DNA from: an uncultured Bacteroidota bacterium
GTDB taxonomy: Bacteria; Bacteroidota; Bacteroidia; Flavobacteriales_F; PHOS-HE28
Assembly: GCA_902825795.1 (NCBI GenBank)
Contig: CADECG010000021.1
Location: forward strand, 1-35,808
Length of the DNA stretch: 35,808 nucleotides
Reading direction: 5' to 3'
Shown here: positions 9,523-16,403 of the stretch, in pieces
How positions within the stretch are numbered: position 1 is the first letter of the stretch
Layout: each line of letters begins with the position of its first letter
The notes under the pieces: model-generated
The model's input: only the letters and a program-made list of their open reading frames with translations
Told to the model about the DNA's origin: nothing
Database searches by the model: none
Program-made: the position numbers and the translations under genes

Positions 9523-11901
9523 TCAGAACCGTACCGTAACCCCGCCAAGGAAATTCAGCGGTGCCTGCGGGAAGAGCCCCACCATTTCCTGCCGACGCGT
9601 TTCAGAGAAATACGAATACACCCAGCCGTTGCTCTCGTACTCTTCGCTGAAGAGGTTGCGTGCGCTCAAATGGATCACGACTTCATCCAAGCCCTTGATG
9701 CCCGTGAACGAGAGGTTGGCGCGGACATCGTTCACGAGATAGGCATCGATGGCCCGATCATCGCTGCTTGTGTTGTCGAGGAATTGCTTGCCTACGTACT
9801 TGCTCGCCCACGAGATGCTCGCATTGCCGAAGCGCGGTGAGTTCCACACGATAGCGGTGAGTTCGCCGCCGGCGATCACGCTGGGTGAGAAGGCGATGTC
9901 GGTTCCGGCATGTTCCACGCGCACTTGCCCGCCGTTGTCCCAGTCGTCAACGTATTCCACGTGATCATTGATCCGATTTCGGTTCAGGGTTGCGTTCGCG
10001 CTGATTGACCAACGCGGATGCAAGCGCGCGGTGAATTGGAGTTCAACGCCTGCGCGGTAGCTGTTGGCAACATTGGTTCGCAGGGCCGCGCCCACATCAT
10101 TCAACTCACCTGTGAGCACCAGCTGATCCTTGTAGTTCATGTAGTAGCCATTGATGCTTGCCGACCAGCGCGTGTTGCGCAGATCATAGCCGACTTCAAT
10201 GTCCTGCAACTGTTCCGGTTCCGGGCGGCTCTCCGGACTGGTCTCGGTCAGGTCGTCGCGGTTGGGCTCGCGGTTGGCAACAGCGAAGGAGGCGTACAGC
10301 CGGTCGTTCTTGCGCACGTGTGCGACCACGCCCGCTTTTGGATTGAAAAAAGTGAAGGCTGCTTGCTGCGTCACGTTCCGCAGTTCATTGTCGAAGCCGA
10401 GAAAGTCGTGCGATACGCTGCGCACTTGTGCATCGGCATACACCTCGAACCTTGGGTGCAACATCCAGTTCAACTTCAGGAAAGCGTTCATGTCGGTCTT
10501 GGATGCGTCGTTGAAGTAGTAGCGCTCACGGATATCGCTGTCGCCTGCGTAGCGCGCCCAGATCACTTCGCCGAAGTGGTCGCCACTGTATTGGCTGTAG
10601 CTGCCGCCGAGCACTGCGCGCACATGGTGGAACTGTTGTTCGAAGCTGGCATTCACACCGCTGATCACGTTGTCCAGCCAGCGGCGGCGGATAATGTCGC
10701 TTGTGGTGATCGTATCGATCCCGATGATCACCGGTGCGATCCCGTAGTCGGCCAGATCATCGTCCTCTCTGTACTGCTCGTAGTACCCCTCGCCGAGCGT
10801 ACGGAAGAGCGTAAGGTTGAAGGTGCCGCTGGTGCCCACCTTCTGGTCAAAGAGCAACTGGTAGTAGGTCTGCTTGTAATCGTCCACCTCGTTGTCGTAG
10901 GTGTATGGATTGTACGTGCGGTTCGTGTCAATCACTTCACGCGGCACGCCGCCCCATGCCTGGTAGGTAACTTCCTTTCCGCCGAAGGTGATGAACCGCA
11001 ATGATCGCGACTTGCCCAGCCAAGCCCCTTGCACGAAATAGCTGCTGAGATCAGCGGATGCGCGGTCGATGTAGCCATCACTGTGTATGGTGCTCAAGCG
11101 CCCATCCAAGCTGAAGCCGCGTGCCACACCGGTGCCGAAACGGGCCGCATACCGCTGCGCGTTGTACGAGCCGCCGAACGCGCTCAATTCACCGAACGCG
11201 GAATCGCTCACCGTTGTGGTTCTGAGGTTCACGCTTGCGCCAAATGCCCCTGCACCGTTCGTACTGCTGCCTACACCACGCTGCACTTCGATATCCTGCG
11301 TACTGGTGGCGAGGTCGGGCATGTCCACCCAATACATGCCTTGGCTTTCGGCATCGTTGATCGGCACACCGTTCACCGTCACGTTGATGCGTGTCGCATC
11401 GCTACCACGGATGCGCAAGCCTGTATAGCCGAAGCCAGTGCCGGCATCCGTCGTGGTGACAACGCTGGGCAAATGGTCCAGCAGCAGCGGAAGGTCAACC
11501 CCGGTGTTCGTTTCCTGTAGTCGATCGCGATCAACGCTGCTCTTCGCGAACGGCGCTCGATCGCCGGCGCGCAAGGCGCGCACTTCGGCCTGCGGCAACA
11601 AATAGGAGAGTGGAGATAGCCGAATGCGCACATCAATGCTCCCTGAGGAAGGAACAACCACAGTCGTGTCGAATGGAACGAGACCGAAGTAGGCAACATG
11701 CAAATGCTGAGGACCGCTCCTCAACGGCCCGAGGGTGAAGGATCCGCCGTTGTCGGTAATGCTGGTCAATGGCCCTGATGAGGCAACCACTCCAGTGAGC
11801 AATTCACCATCAGAGCCGCGCGCGGTCCCTGAGATCGATCCTTGCGCAAAAGCGTTTGCTGCGCAACAGATGGCCACGGCCATCCAAACGAACTTCATCA
11901 T
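9523..11901 (-). CDS. TonB-dependent receptor under TPP riboswitch control, probable thiamine receptor
   Basis: A 792-residue outer-membrane receptor. The signal peptide is MMKFVWMAVAICCAANAFAQ. A short carboxypeptidase-regulatory-like domain follows (about 21-105). The plug (about 115-240) carries YTGLRIRGSDATRINVTVNGVPINDAESQG and DIEVQRGVGSSTNGAGAFGASVNL. A full beta barrel ends in the aromatic FLGGVTVRF, with Phe as the last residue as expected for outer-membrane barrels. The frame extends upstream to 11946, but two ATGs at 11901 and 11898 begin the signal peptide. A TPP riboswitch occupies the leader. Riboswitch-controlled outer-membrane thiamine receptors are known in Bacteroidota, so the substrate inferred here is thiamine or a thiamine precursor. 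No thi biosynthesis genes are nearby. Confidence 0.92.
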   Translation of the reverse strand: MMKFVWMAVAICCAANAFAQGSISGTARGSDGELLTGVVASSGPLTSITDNGGSFTLGPLRSGPQHLHVAYFGLVPFDTTVVVPSSGSIDVRIRLSPLSYLLPQAEVRALRAGDRAPFAKSSVDRDRLQETNTGVDLPLLLDHLPSVVTTTDAGTGFGYTGLRIRGSDATRINVTVNGVPINDAESQGMYWVDMPDLATSTQDIEVQRGVGSSTNGAGAFGASVNLRTTTVSDSAFGELSAFGGSYNAQRYAARFGTGVARGFSLDGRLSTIHSDGYIDRASADLSSYFVQGAWLGKSRSLRFITFGGKEVTYQAWGGVPREVIDTNRTYNPYTYDNEVDDYKQTYYQLLFDQKVGTSGTFNLTLFRTLGEGYYEQYREDDDLADYGIAPVIIGIDTITTSDIIRRRWLDNVISGVNASFEQQFHHVRAVLGGSYSQYSGDHFGEVIWARYAGDSDIRERYYFNDASKTDMNAFLKLNWMLHPRFEVYADAQVRSVSHDFLGFDNELRNVTQQAAFTFFNPKAGVVAHVRKNDRLYASFAVANREPNRDDLTETSPESRPEPEQLQDIEVGYDLRNTRWSASINGYYMNYKDQLVLTGELNDVGAALRTNVANSYRAGVELQFTARLHPRWSISANATLNRNRINDHVEYVDDWDNGGQVRVEHAGTDIAFSPSVIAGGELTAIVWNSPRFGNASISWASKYVGKQFLDNTSSDDRAIDAYLVNDVRANLSFTGIKGLDEVVIHLSARNLFSEEYESNGWVYSYFSETRRQEMVGLFPQAPLNFLGGVTVRF

Positions 11902-11930
11902 GTGCTCTTCTTCTGCCTCCCCCCGAGCGC

Positions 11931-11974
11931 ACAGGGGTCCGTGCACTGCGGCGATCGTTTGTTACGATCCCTGT
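11931..11974 (-). promoter_or_regulatory. Possible expression platform of the TPP riboswitch
   Basis: On the minus strand the sequence ACAGGG at the 3' end of the aptamer (11969-11974) is complementary to CCCTGT (11931-11936). A separate hairpin, GATCGT with ACGATC (11953-11969), competes with that pairing. The region lies just before the purine-rich GGGGGGAGG stretch and the start codon. There is no T-run, so control of translation initiation is more likely than termination. This is inferred from base complementarity only. Confidence 0.35.
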
Positions 11975-12056
11975 TCCCTTGGCGGCATTACCCGCCCAGG
12001 TTCATTGGGTATGATCTCAGTCCGCCTTTCGGTGGACACCCCATTGTGAGTCGGGG
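11965..12056 (-). promoter_or_regulatory. TPP (thiamine pyrophosphate) riboswitch, THI element
   Basis: The minus strand carries the conserved THI-box core in the right order: GGGGTG, then a small variable hairpin (CCACCGAAAGGCGG), CTGAGATCATACCC, GAACCTG, GGGTAATGCCGCC and GGGAACAG. These contain the two sensor helices that hold the pyrimidine ring (CTGAGA) and the pyrophosphate (AATGCC) of the ligand. It lies in the leader of the TonB-dependent receptor, 60-150 bases before its start. High TPP should repress the receptor. The exact ends of the P1 stem are uncertain by several bases. Confidence 0.96.
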
Positions 12057-12065
12057 GCGAAAGTA
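12057..12065 (-). promoter_or_regulatory. Putative -7 promoter element of the riboswitch transcript
   Basis: Minus-strand TACTTTCGC ends right where the riboswitch RNA should begin, consistent with transcription starting just before the aptamer P1 stem. The same nonamer precedes ahcY and uvrD. Confidence 0.55.
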
Positions 12066-12093
12066 GCACTGCATGAATACGATCGCAGCGGAC

Positions 12094-13401
12094 TCAGTCC
12101 ATGACCGTGATCCGCGCACCAAGCGCGTTCAACCGCCCTTCGATGTTCTGGTAGCCACGGCGGATCTGTTCGATGTTGTCGATGGTGCTGGTGCCTTCCG
12201 CGCTGAGCGCGGCAATGAGCAGCGATACACCGGCACGGATGTCGGGGCTGGTCATACGGATCGCGCGCAGCGGCATCTGGAAATCATGGCCGATCACCAG
12301 CGCACGGTGCGGATCGCACAGAGTGATCTGCGCGCCCATTTCGATCAGCTTGTCGGTGAAGAACAGGCGGCTCTCGAACATCTTCTGGTGAATGAGCACG
12401 CTGCCTTTCGCCTGCACCGCGGTGACCAATACAATGCTCAAGAGATCGGGCGTAAAACCCGGCCAGGGCGCATCGGCCACGATCATGTTGCTGCCATCGA
12501 TGAACTTGGTGATGGTGTAGTGCTCCTGCGCAGGAATGAAAATGTCGTCGCCATTGCGCACCACCGCGATGCCCAGTTTCCTGAACACTTCCGGGATCAC
12601 TCCAAGGTGGTCATAGCCCGTGTCCTTGATCGTGATCTCGCTGCGTGTCATGGCGGCCAGGCCGATGAAGGAGCCGATCTCGATCATATCCGGCAGCATG
12701 CGGTGTTCGGTGCCGCCGAGTTCTTTCACACCATCGATGTGCAGCATGTTGCTGCCGATGCCTTGGATCTTGGCGCCCATGCGCACCAGCATGTTGCAGA
12801 GCTGTTGCAGGTAGGGCTCGCACGCTGCGTTGAAGATCGTTGTTCGCCCTTCGGCCATCACTGCGGCCATCACAATGTTGGCCGTTCCGGTAACACTAGC
12901 TTCGTCCAGGAGCATGTAAGCGCCCTTGAGGTTCTTTCCTTCGGCGCGGTAGAAACCATCCTTCGCGTCGTACTTGATCTCGGCACCAAGCCGCTCGAAG
13001 CCCGTGAAGTGCGTATCCATGCGCCGCCGACCGATCTTATCGCCACCGGGGCTGGGTATATATCCGCGGCCGAAGCGGGCCAACGCCGGACCTGCCACCA
13101 TCACACTTCCACGCAAGCTTCCGCCGAGTGCCTTGTATTCGGGATCCAGGAAGAACTCGAGGTTCACCGACTTCGCCATGAAGCGATAGGAGCCTACTCC
13201 CAACTTCTCAACGCTCACGCCCATTGCCTTCAACAGGTCGATCAGCTTGTTCACGTCAACGATGTCCGGAACGTTGTGGATCGTCATCGGCTCCGCCGTG
13301 AGCAGCACCGCGCAAAGGATCTGCAACGCTTCGTTCTTGGCGCCCTGTGGCACCACCTCACCCTTCAGCCTGCGGCCGCCTTCGATCTTGAAACTTCCCA
13401 T
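12094..13401 (-). CDS. murA: UDP-N-acetylglucosamine 1-carboxyvinyltransferase (MurA), Cys-to-Asp variant
   Basis: Cytosolic enzyme that transfers the enolpyruvyl group of phosphoenolpyruvate to UDP-GlcNAc, the first committed step of peptidoglycan synthesis. The 435-residue protein shows the N-terminal LKGEVVPQGAKNEALQ (Lys and Asn of the active site), LRGSVMVAGPALARFG, SVTGTANIVMAAV and the C-terminal MTSPDIRAGVSLLIAAL. In the mobile loop, where E. coli has Cys115, this protein reads SPGGDKIGRRRMDTH, with Asp121 in the Cys position. That change keeps activity but removes the residue alkylated by fosfomycin. I believe Asp is usual in Bacteroidota MurA. The ATG at 13401 matches the family N-terminus (MGSFKIEGG). 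The frame extends to 13446 without support. Confidence 0.96.
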   Translation of the reverse strand: MGSFKIEGGRRLKGEVVPQGAKNEALQILCAVLLTAEPMTIHNVPDIVDVNKLIDLLKAMGVSVEKLGVGSYRFMAKSVNLEFFLDPEYKALGGSLRGSVMVAGPALARFGRGYIPSPGGDKIGRRRMDTHFTGFERLGAEIKYDAKDGFYRAEGKNLKGAYMLLDEASVTGTANIVMAAVMAEGRTTIFNAACEPYLQQLCNMLVRMGAKIQGIGSNMLHIDGVKELGGTEHRMLPDMIEIGSFIGLAAMTRSEITIKDTGYDHLGVIPEVFRKLGIAVVRNGDDIFIPAQEHYTITKFIDGSNMIVADAPWPGFTPDLLSIVLVTAVQAKGSVLIHQKMFESRLFFTDKLIEMGAQITLCDPHRALVIGHDFQMPLRAIRMTSPDIRAGVSLLIAALSAEGTSTIDNIEQIRRGYQNIEGRLNALGARITVMD

Positions 13402-13497
13402 GGTCGCGAAACAACAACGCAGCAGAAGGTCTGCGCCGTCCACCACAAAAGGGCTATGAACGATGAAGTGTTATCGGTTTTGTGGGCACAGCTACAT

Positions 13498-14142
13498 TCA
13501 ACTAGCTGACTTTCCCCGCCATCGATAGGAAACCCCGATCGCAATGAGCCTCACGTGTAGCTGTTCTGGTCCGGTTACTTCGCTACGAACCAGCGGATAG
13601 GCGATCGAACCGGTGAGATCGAGTCCGACGATGCCGCGGTGCGTCGGAATGCTGAAAGCTGGTCCTGCGCAAAGCTCCAAGTACTGCACCTGAGCACGTC
13701 CCTCCGAGTGGACCACTTCCCCAGAGTATGTGAGAACATAGTCGTCTTTCCATCGCGTGGTATCCCATACATAGCCAAGGACAGCCCTTACGGACCAATG
13801 AGCGTCTCCTGGGTCTCGGCTAAGAATACCATCAACGCCAACACGAAATCCAAAACATGATCTGCTTTCCACGATCGCATGAATGGCCGAGGTAGTATCC
13901 CCGGTTGGTAGATCACGCGGACCCGAGAGGTACTGATAGCGCTTCGAGCGGGGCAAGGTTCCTTCCACATCGCCGATCAGCCGCACTCTATCGGTGAGTT
14001 CGTAAGCAACGCTAAGGCCGCCACCGAAAAGCATTTGCTCCCACGGACGATGCACCATTGCTGCCGAACGCAATCCGATAGACCATTGCGCCATCACCGC
14101 GCAGGGCGAGAGTAGAACAAGCACCAGTGCCTGTGGTCGCAT
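13498..14142 (-). CDS. Secreted protein, probable outer-membrane beta-barrel, unknown function
   Basis: A 214-residue protein with a signal peptide (ALVLVLLSPCAVMAQ, to about residue 19). The body has alternating hydrophobic strands such as RVRLIGDVEG, CFGFRVGVDGIL, WSVRAVLGYVWDTT, QVQYLELCAGPAFSI and VRLIAIGVSYRWRG, typical of small outer-membrane barrels. I do not recognise a named family. It sits between DUF4290 and murA, two genes that are normally direct neighbours in Bacteroidota, so it looks like a lineage-specific insertion. A perfect 12-base palindrome lies 11 bases upstream of its start. Confidence 0.65.
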   Translation of the reverse strand: MRPQALVLVLLSPCAVMAQWSIGLRSAAMVHRPWEQMLFGGGLSVAYELTDRVRLIGDVEGTLPRSKRYQYLSGPRDLPTGDTTSAIHAIVESRSCFGFRVGVDGILSRDPGDAHWSVRAVLGYVWDTTRWKDDYVLTYSGEVVHSEGRAQVQYLELCAGPAFSIPTHRGIVGLDLTGSIAYPLVRSEVTGPEQLHVRLIAIGVSYRWRGKSAS

Positions 14143-14153
14143 GCCGCCAATAA

Positions 14154-14165
14154 CGTTTGCAAACG
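14154..14165. repeat. Perfect 12-base palindrome upstream of the barrel gene
   Basis: CGTTTGCAAACG is fully self-complementary and lies 11 bases before the start codon of the outer-membrane-type gene, in the 53-base gap after DUF4290. Its position fits an operator for a dimeric repressor, but a chance palindrome cannot be excluded. Confidence 0.3.
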
Positions 14166-14195
14166 CGCAAAAGTGCTTGCTCTTGTGTGCGAGAT

Positions 14196-14882
14196 TCAGT
14201 ACCGGTTCTTCCGCTTGTTGCGGTAACGCTTCTTGCCACCTCCGCCACCTCCTCGGCGTTGTGGCTGCTCCACGTTGCGGGGGCCGCTCTGCTGCAGGCG
14301 CTGGATGTCCTGTGCGCTCACTAATTGGGCATCTGGTGCCAAGCGCAGCTTTCCGCCGCTCAACTCGTGCAGGTCCTTGATGATGGTGACATCGCTGATG
14401 CTATCGCGGTTCCACACCACGAAGTGCTTCTTCATAATGTTGGCGATCACCGTTGTGAAGTGGTCCTTCACGGGTCCGGCTTCCATCTCATCGCACTTCG
14501 CAATGAAACGCTCCACCATTTTGCCGTAGTGGCCGTACTTGATCTTCGTCTTCGGATAAGGCACCGGCGAAGGTTTGCTCTCCAGTTCCTCCGGTGAAGG
14601 CTTCGGGAACGGTCCGTCCACATCGAGCTTGAATTCGCTCATGATGTAGAGGTGGTCCCATAGTGTACGGTCGCCATCCTCATTGTTGCGCAACTGGGGA
14701 CTGAGGAAGCCGATCACATGGATGATCGCTTTGGCCAAGCGCGTGCGCTCGGCACGGTCCTCCACCGTCATGCAGTGCTCCACCATACGCTGCACGTGGC
14801 GGCCGTATTCGGGAATGATGAGGCGCGGGCGCTGGGTGTTGTAGTCGAACGGTAGAACTTGTTCGGTCGCTTTCGGTGACAT
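14196..14882 (-). CDS. DUF4290 family protein
   Basis: A 228-residue protein with no signal peptide, so cytosolic. It matches the Bacteroidota-specific DUF4290 family: FDYNTQRPRLIIPEYGRHVQRMVEHC near the N-terminus, AKAIIHVIGFLSPQLRN, LWDHLYIMSEFKLDVDGPFP and VKDHFTTVIANIMKKHFVVWNRDS. The tail is Gly-rich and then strongly basic (RRGGGGGGKKRYRNKRKNRY), which could bind RNA or DNA. The family is usually encoded next to murA, as here (with one gene between). Its function is unknown. The ATG at 14882 was chosen because the family begins shortly after it. The frame continues upstream to 14996 across the promoter. Confidence 0.88.
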   Translation of the reverse strand: MSPKATEQVLPFDYNTQRPRLIIPEYGRHVQRMVEHCMTVEDRAERTRLAKAIIHVIGFLSPQLRNNEDGDRTLWDHLYIMSEFKLDVDGPFPKPSPEELESKPSPVPYPKTKIKYGHYGKMVERFIAKCDEMEAGPVKDHFTTVIANIMKKHFVVWNRDSISDVTIIKDLHELSGGKLRLAPDAQLVSAQDIQRLQQSGPRNVEQPQRRGGGGGGKKRYRNKRKNRY

Positions 14883-14961
14883 GCTGACGGGATCGGTACG
14901 GTAAGGAGGCGGATCCGCCGGTTGGCGGAAGTGCGGGGCAAATGCTCCGTTGGATGCTAGG

Positions 14962-14970
14962 CCAAATGTA
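14962..14970 (-). promoter_or_regulatory. Putative promoter of the DUF4290 gene
   Basis: Minus-strand TACATTTGG is an exact TAnnTTTG match 79 bases before the ATG at 14882. A TTG about 23 bases further upstream could be the -33 element. It partly overlaps the divergent promoter of the GH16 gene. Confidence 0.55.
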
Positions 14971-14997
14971 GAAGGACCGTTGGAAGAGCTGCCCAAC

Positions 14998-15006
14998 TAC
15001 TTTCAG
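14998..15006 (+). promoter_or_regulatory. Putative -7 promoter element for the GH16 gene
   Basis: TACTTTCAG, one mismatch to TAnnTTTG, 17 bases before the ATG at 15024. It faces away from the DUF4290 promoter, so the two genes share a 141-base divergent regulatory region. Confidence 0.42.
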
Positions 15007-15023
15007 GCCGTTGTCATCGAACC

Positions 15024-16316
15024 ATGGAACGCTTCGGCCACCTGCTCATCATCCTTGCTCTTTCCACGACCTGTCGCGCCCAAGCGCCCAGCCAGTGGTG
15101 GTGGTTCATGGAGGATACGCTGGAGCGCTATGTCTATGCCGGAGGCGATGAGTTCAGTGGCGGCGAGGTGGATGGCCGAGTGTGGACGAATAGCGGTGAT
15201 GGCCGACGCAACCACCACGGTACCCACATGCAGGAGTACAACACCGATGGGCGGAACTTCGTGCTTGGTGATGGAACCCTGCGGATCCAGTTGCGAAGGG
15301 AGGATGTCACCGCGCGCGGGATCGAGTACGAAGGAGATTCAGCGCGCTTGGGTGATGGCGGCCCGAATCTGCGGACTTGGAAGTATACGAGCGGCATGCT
15401 CGTGAGCAGGGAGCCTTATCAATTCGGTCTCTTTGAGGCGCGCATACGGCTCCCGAAAGGGCAAGGCGCATGGCCGTCCTTCTGGCTGTTCGGCGGACAG
15501 CCCAACGAAGAGTTCGATATCCTGGAGGCGAAGGGCGAGAAGACCGACCAATTCCATGTGGATGTACACTGCCCGGGCAGGGCATGTGTGGATTACCGCA
15601 ATCCCTTGGGGAAGTTCGGCCTGTGGTTGGGGGTGAACTGGAAGGCCTTCGGCCTTTGGAAACGCGCCAGTGGCGATCTCGCGGAAGGTTTCAATGACTA
15701 CATGGGAGAGTGGCGGCCGGATGCGCTACGCTGGTACCTGAACGGGGAGCAATGCGCTGAATGGGAAGGTGCGCTGCTTGTTCCGGAGCGGATCATTCTT
15801 CAGAATGCTTTGGCCAATACGTGCAAGGGCTGCCCGTTCGGGCCAGGTCCCGAGGATCCCATGGAGCCGATCACCGACATGGTGGTGGATCATGTGCGGA
15901 TCTGGCGCGAACTTGCGGCGAAGGATGTGGTTGAGAGATCCGGTGCGGTCATCGAACCGCGCTTTAGTTCAACAATGGATGAATTACAGACCGTGGATAG
16001 CTCGGATGTGGTTCGATACGATCGACCGGCGGAACAGATAACGGTTCGCGGTGGCAAACGGGGGAGGGTGAAAAAGGGGTTCAAAGCGAAAGTGTTCCCC
16101 GATGTCGCAAAGGGTGTTTTGAGATTGGAGATCACTGGCCAAGTCCCCAAGTCTGCCTTTTTGATCATCCAGCAAGGCGGTCGCATTTTCACGCCAAAGC
16201 ACCGACTACGGCCAGGCACCTTCACGGTAACGCTCAGCGCCGCCGGGCCTGGTACGTACGATGTGATCGTCGGCCATGGAGGGCGATCAGCCGGGGAGCG
16301 GATCATTCTGGACTAG
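15024..16316 (+). CDS. Secreted glycoside hydrolase family 16 (beta-glucanase-like) enzyme
   Basis: A 430-residue secreted protein with a signal peptide (HLLIILALSTTCRAQ). The GH16 domain (about 40-300) opens with DEFSGGEVDGRVWTN. It includes SGMLVSREPYQFGLFEARIRLPKGQGAWPSFWLFG and then the catalytic motif EEFDILEAKG. In the family pattern ExDxxE the first Glu is the nucleophile and the last the acid/base. YMGEWRPDALRWYLNGE and VVDHVRIWRE complete the jelly roll. GH16 enzymes cleave beta-1,3/1,4 glucans such as laminarin, or related galactans; the exact substrate is not clear. The C-terminal 70 residues form a beta-rich module ending GPGTYDVIVGHGGRSAGERIILD. It resembles the last strands of a T9SS sorting domain but lacks the usual PNP start. 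No polysaccharide-utilisation cluster surrounds it. Confidence 0.88.
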   Translation: MERFGHLLIILALSTTCRAQAPSQWWWFMEDTLERYVYAGGDEFSGGEVDGRVWTNSGDGRRNHHGTHMQEYNTDGRNFVLGDGTLRIQLRREDVTARGIEYEGDSARLGDGGPNLRTWKYTSGMLVSREPYQFGLFEARIRLPKGQGAWPSFWLFGGQPNEEFDILEAKGEKTDQFHVDVHCPGRACVDYRNPLGKFGLWLGVNWKAFGLWKRASGDLAEGFNDYMGEWRPDALRWYLNGEQCAEWEGALLVPERIILQNALANTCKGCPFGPGPEDPMEPITDMVVDHVRIWRELAAKDVVERSGAVIEPRFSSTMDELQTVDSSDVVRYDRPAEQITVRGGKRGRVKKGFKAKVFPDVAKGVLRLEITGQVPKSAFLIIQQGGRIFTPKHRLRPGTFTVTLSAAGPGTYDVIVGHGGRSAGERIILD

Positions 16317-16403
16317 GGGCCTGCGGCAAACTGCCCGTGCGTGTCCAGTGCCCGAGTGCGTTTGCTGCATGCTCGTACGGGAAACGCGGCTGCGGCGCAC
16401 AAT

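Noticed and set aside
12073..13509. 478-codon open frame antisense to murA
   Set aside because: murA is unmistakable on the other strand. The frame has shadow-type composition.
15686..16310. Classical T9SS type A sorting domain on the GH16 protein
   Set aside because: The end GTYDVIVGHGG...RIILD is suggestive, but the PNP-type first strand is missing, so it was described as sorting-like only.
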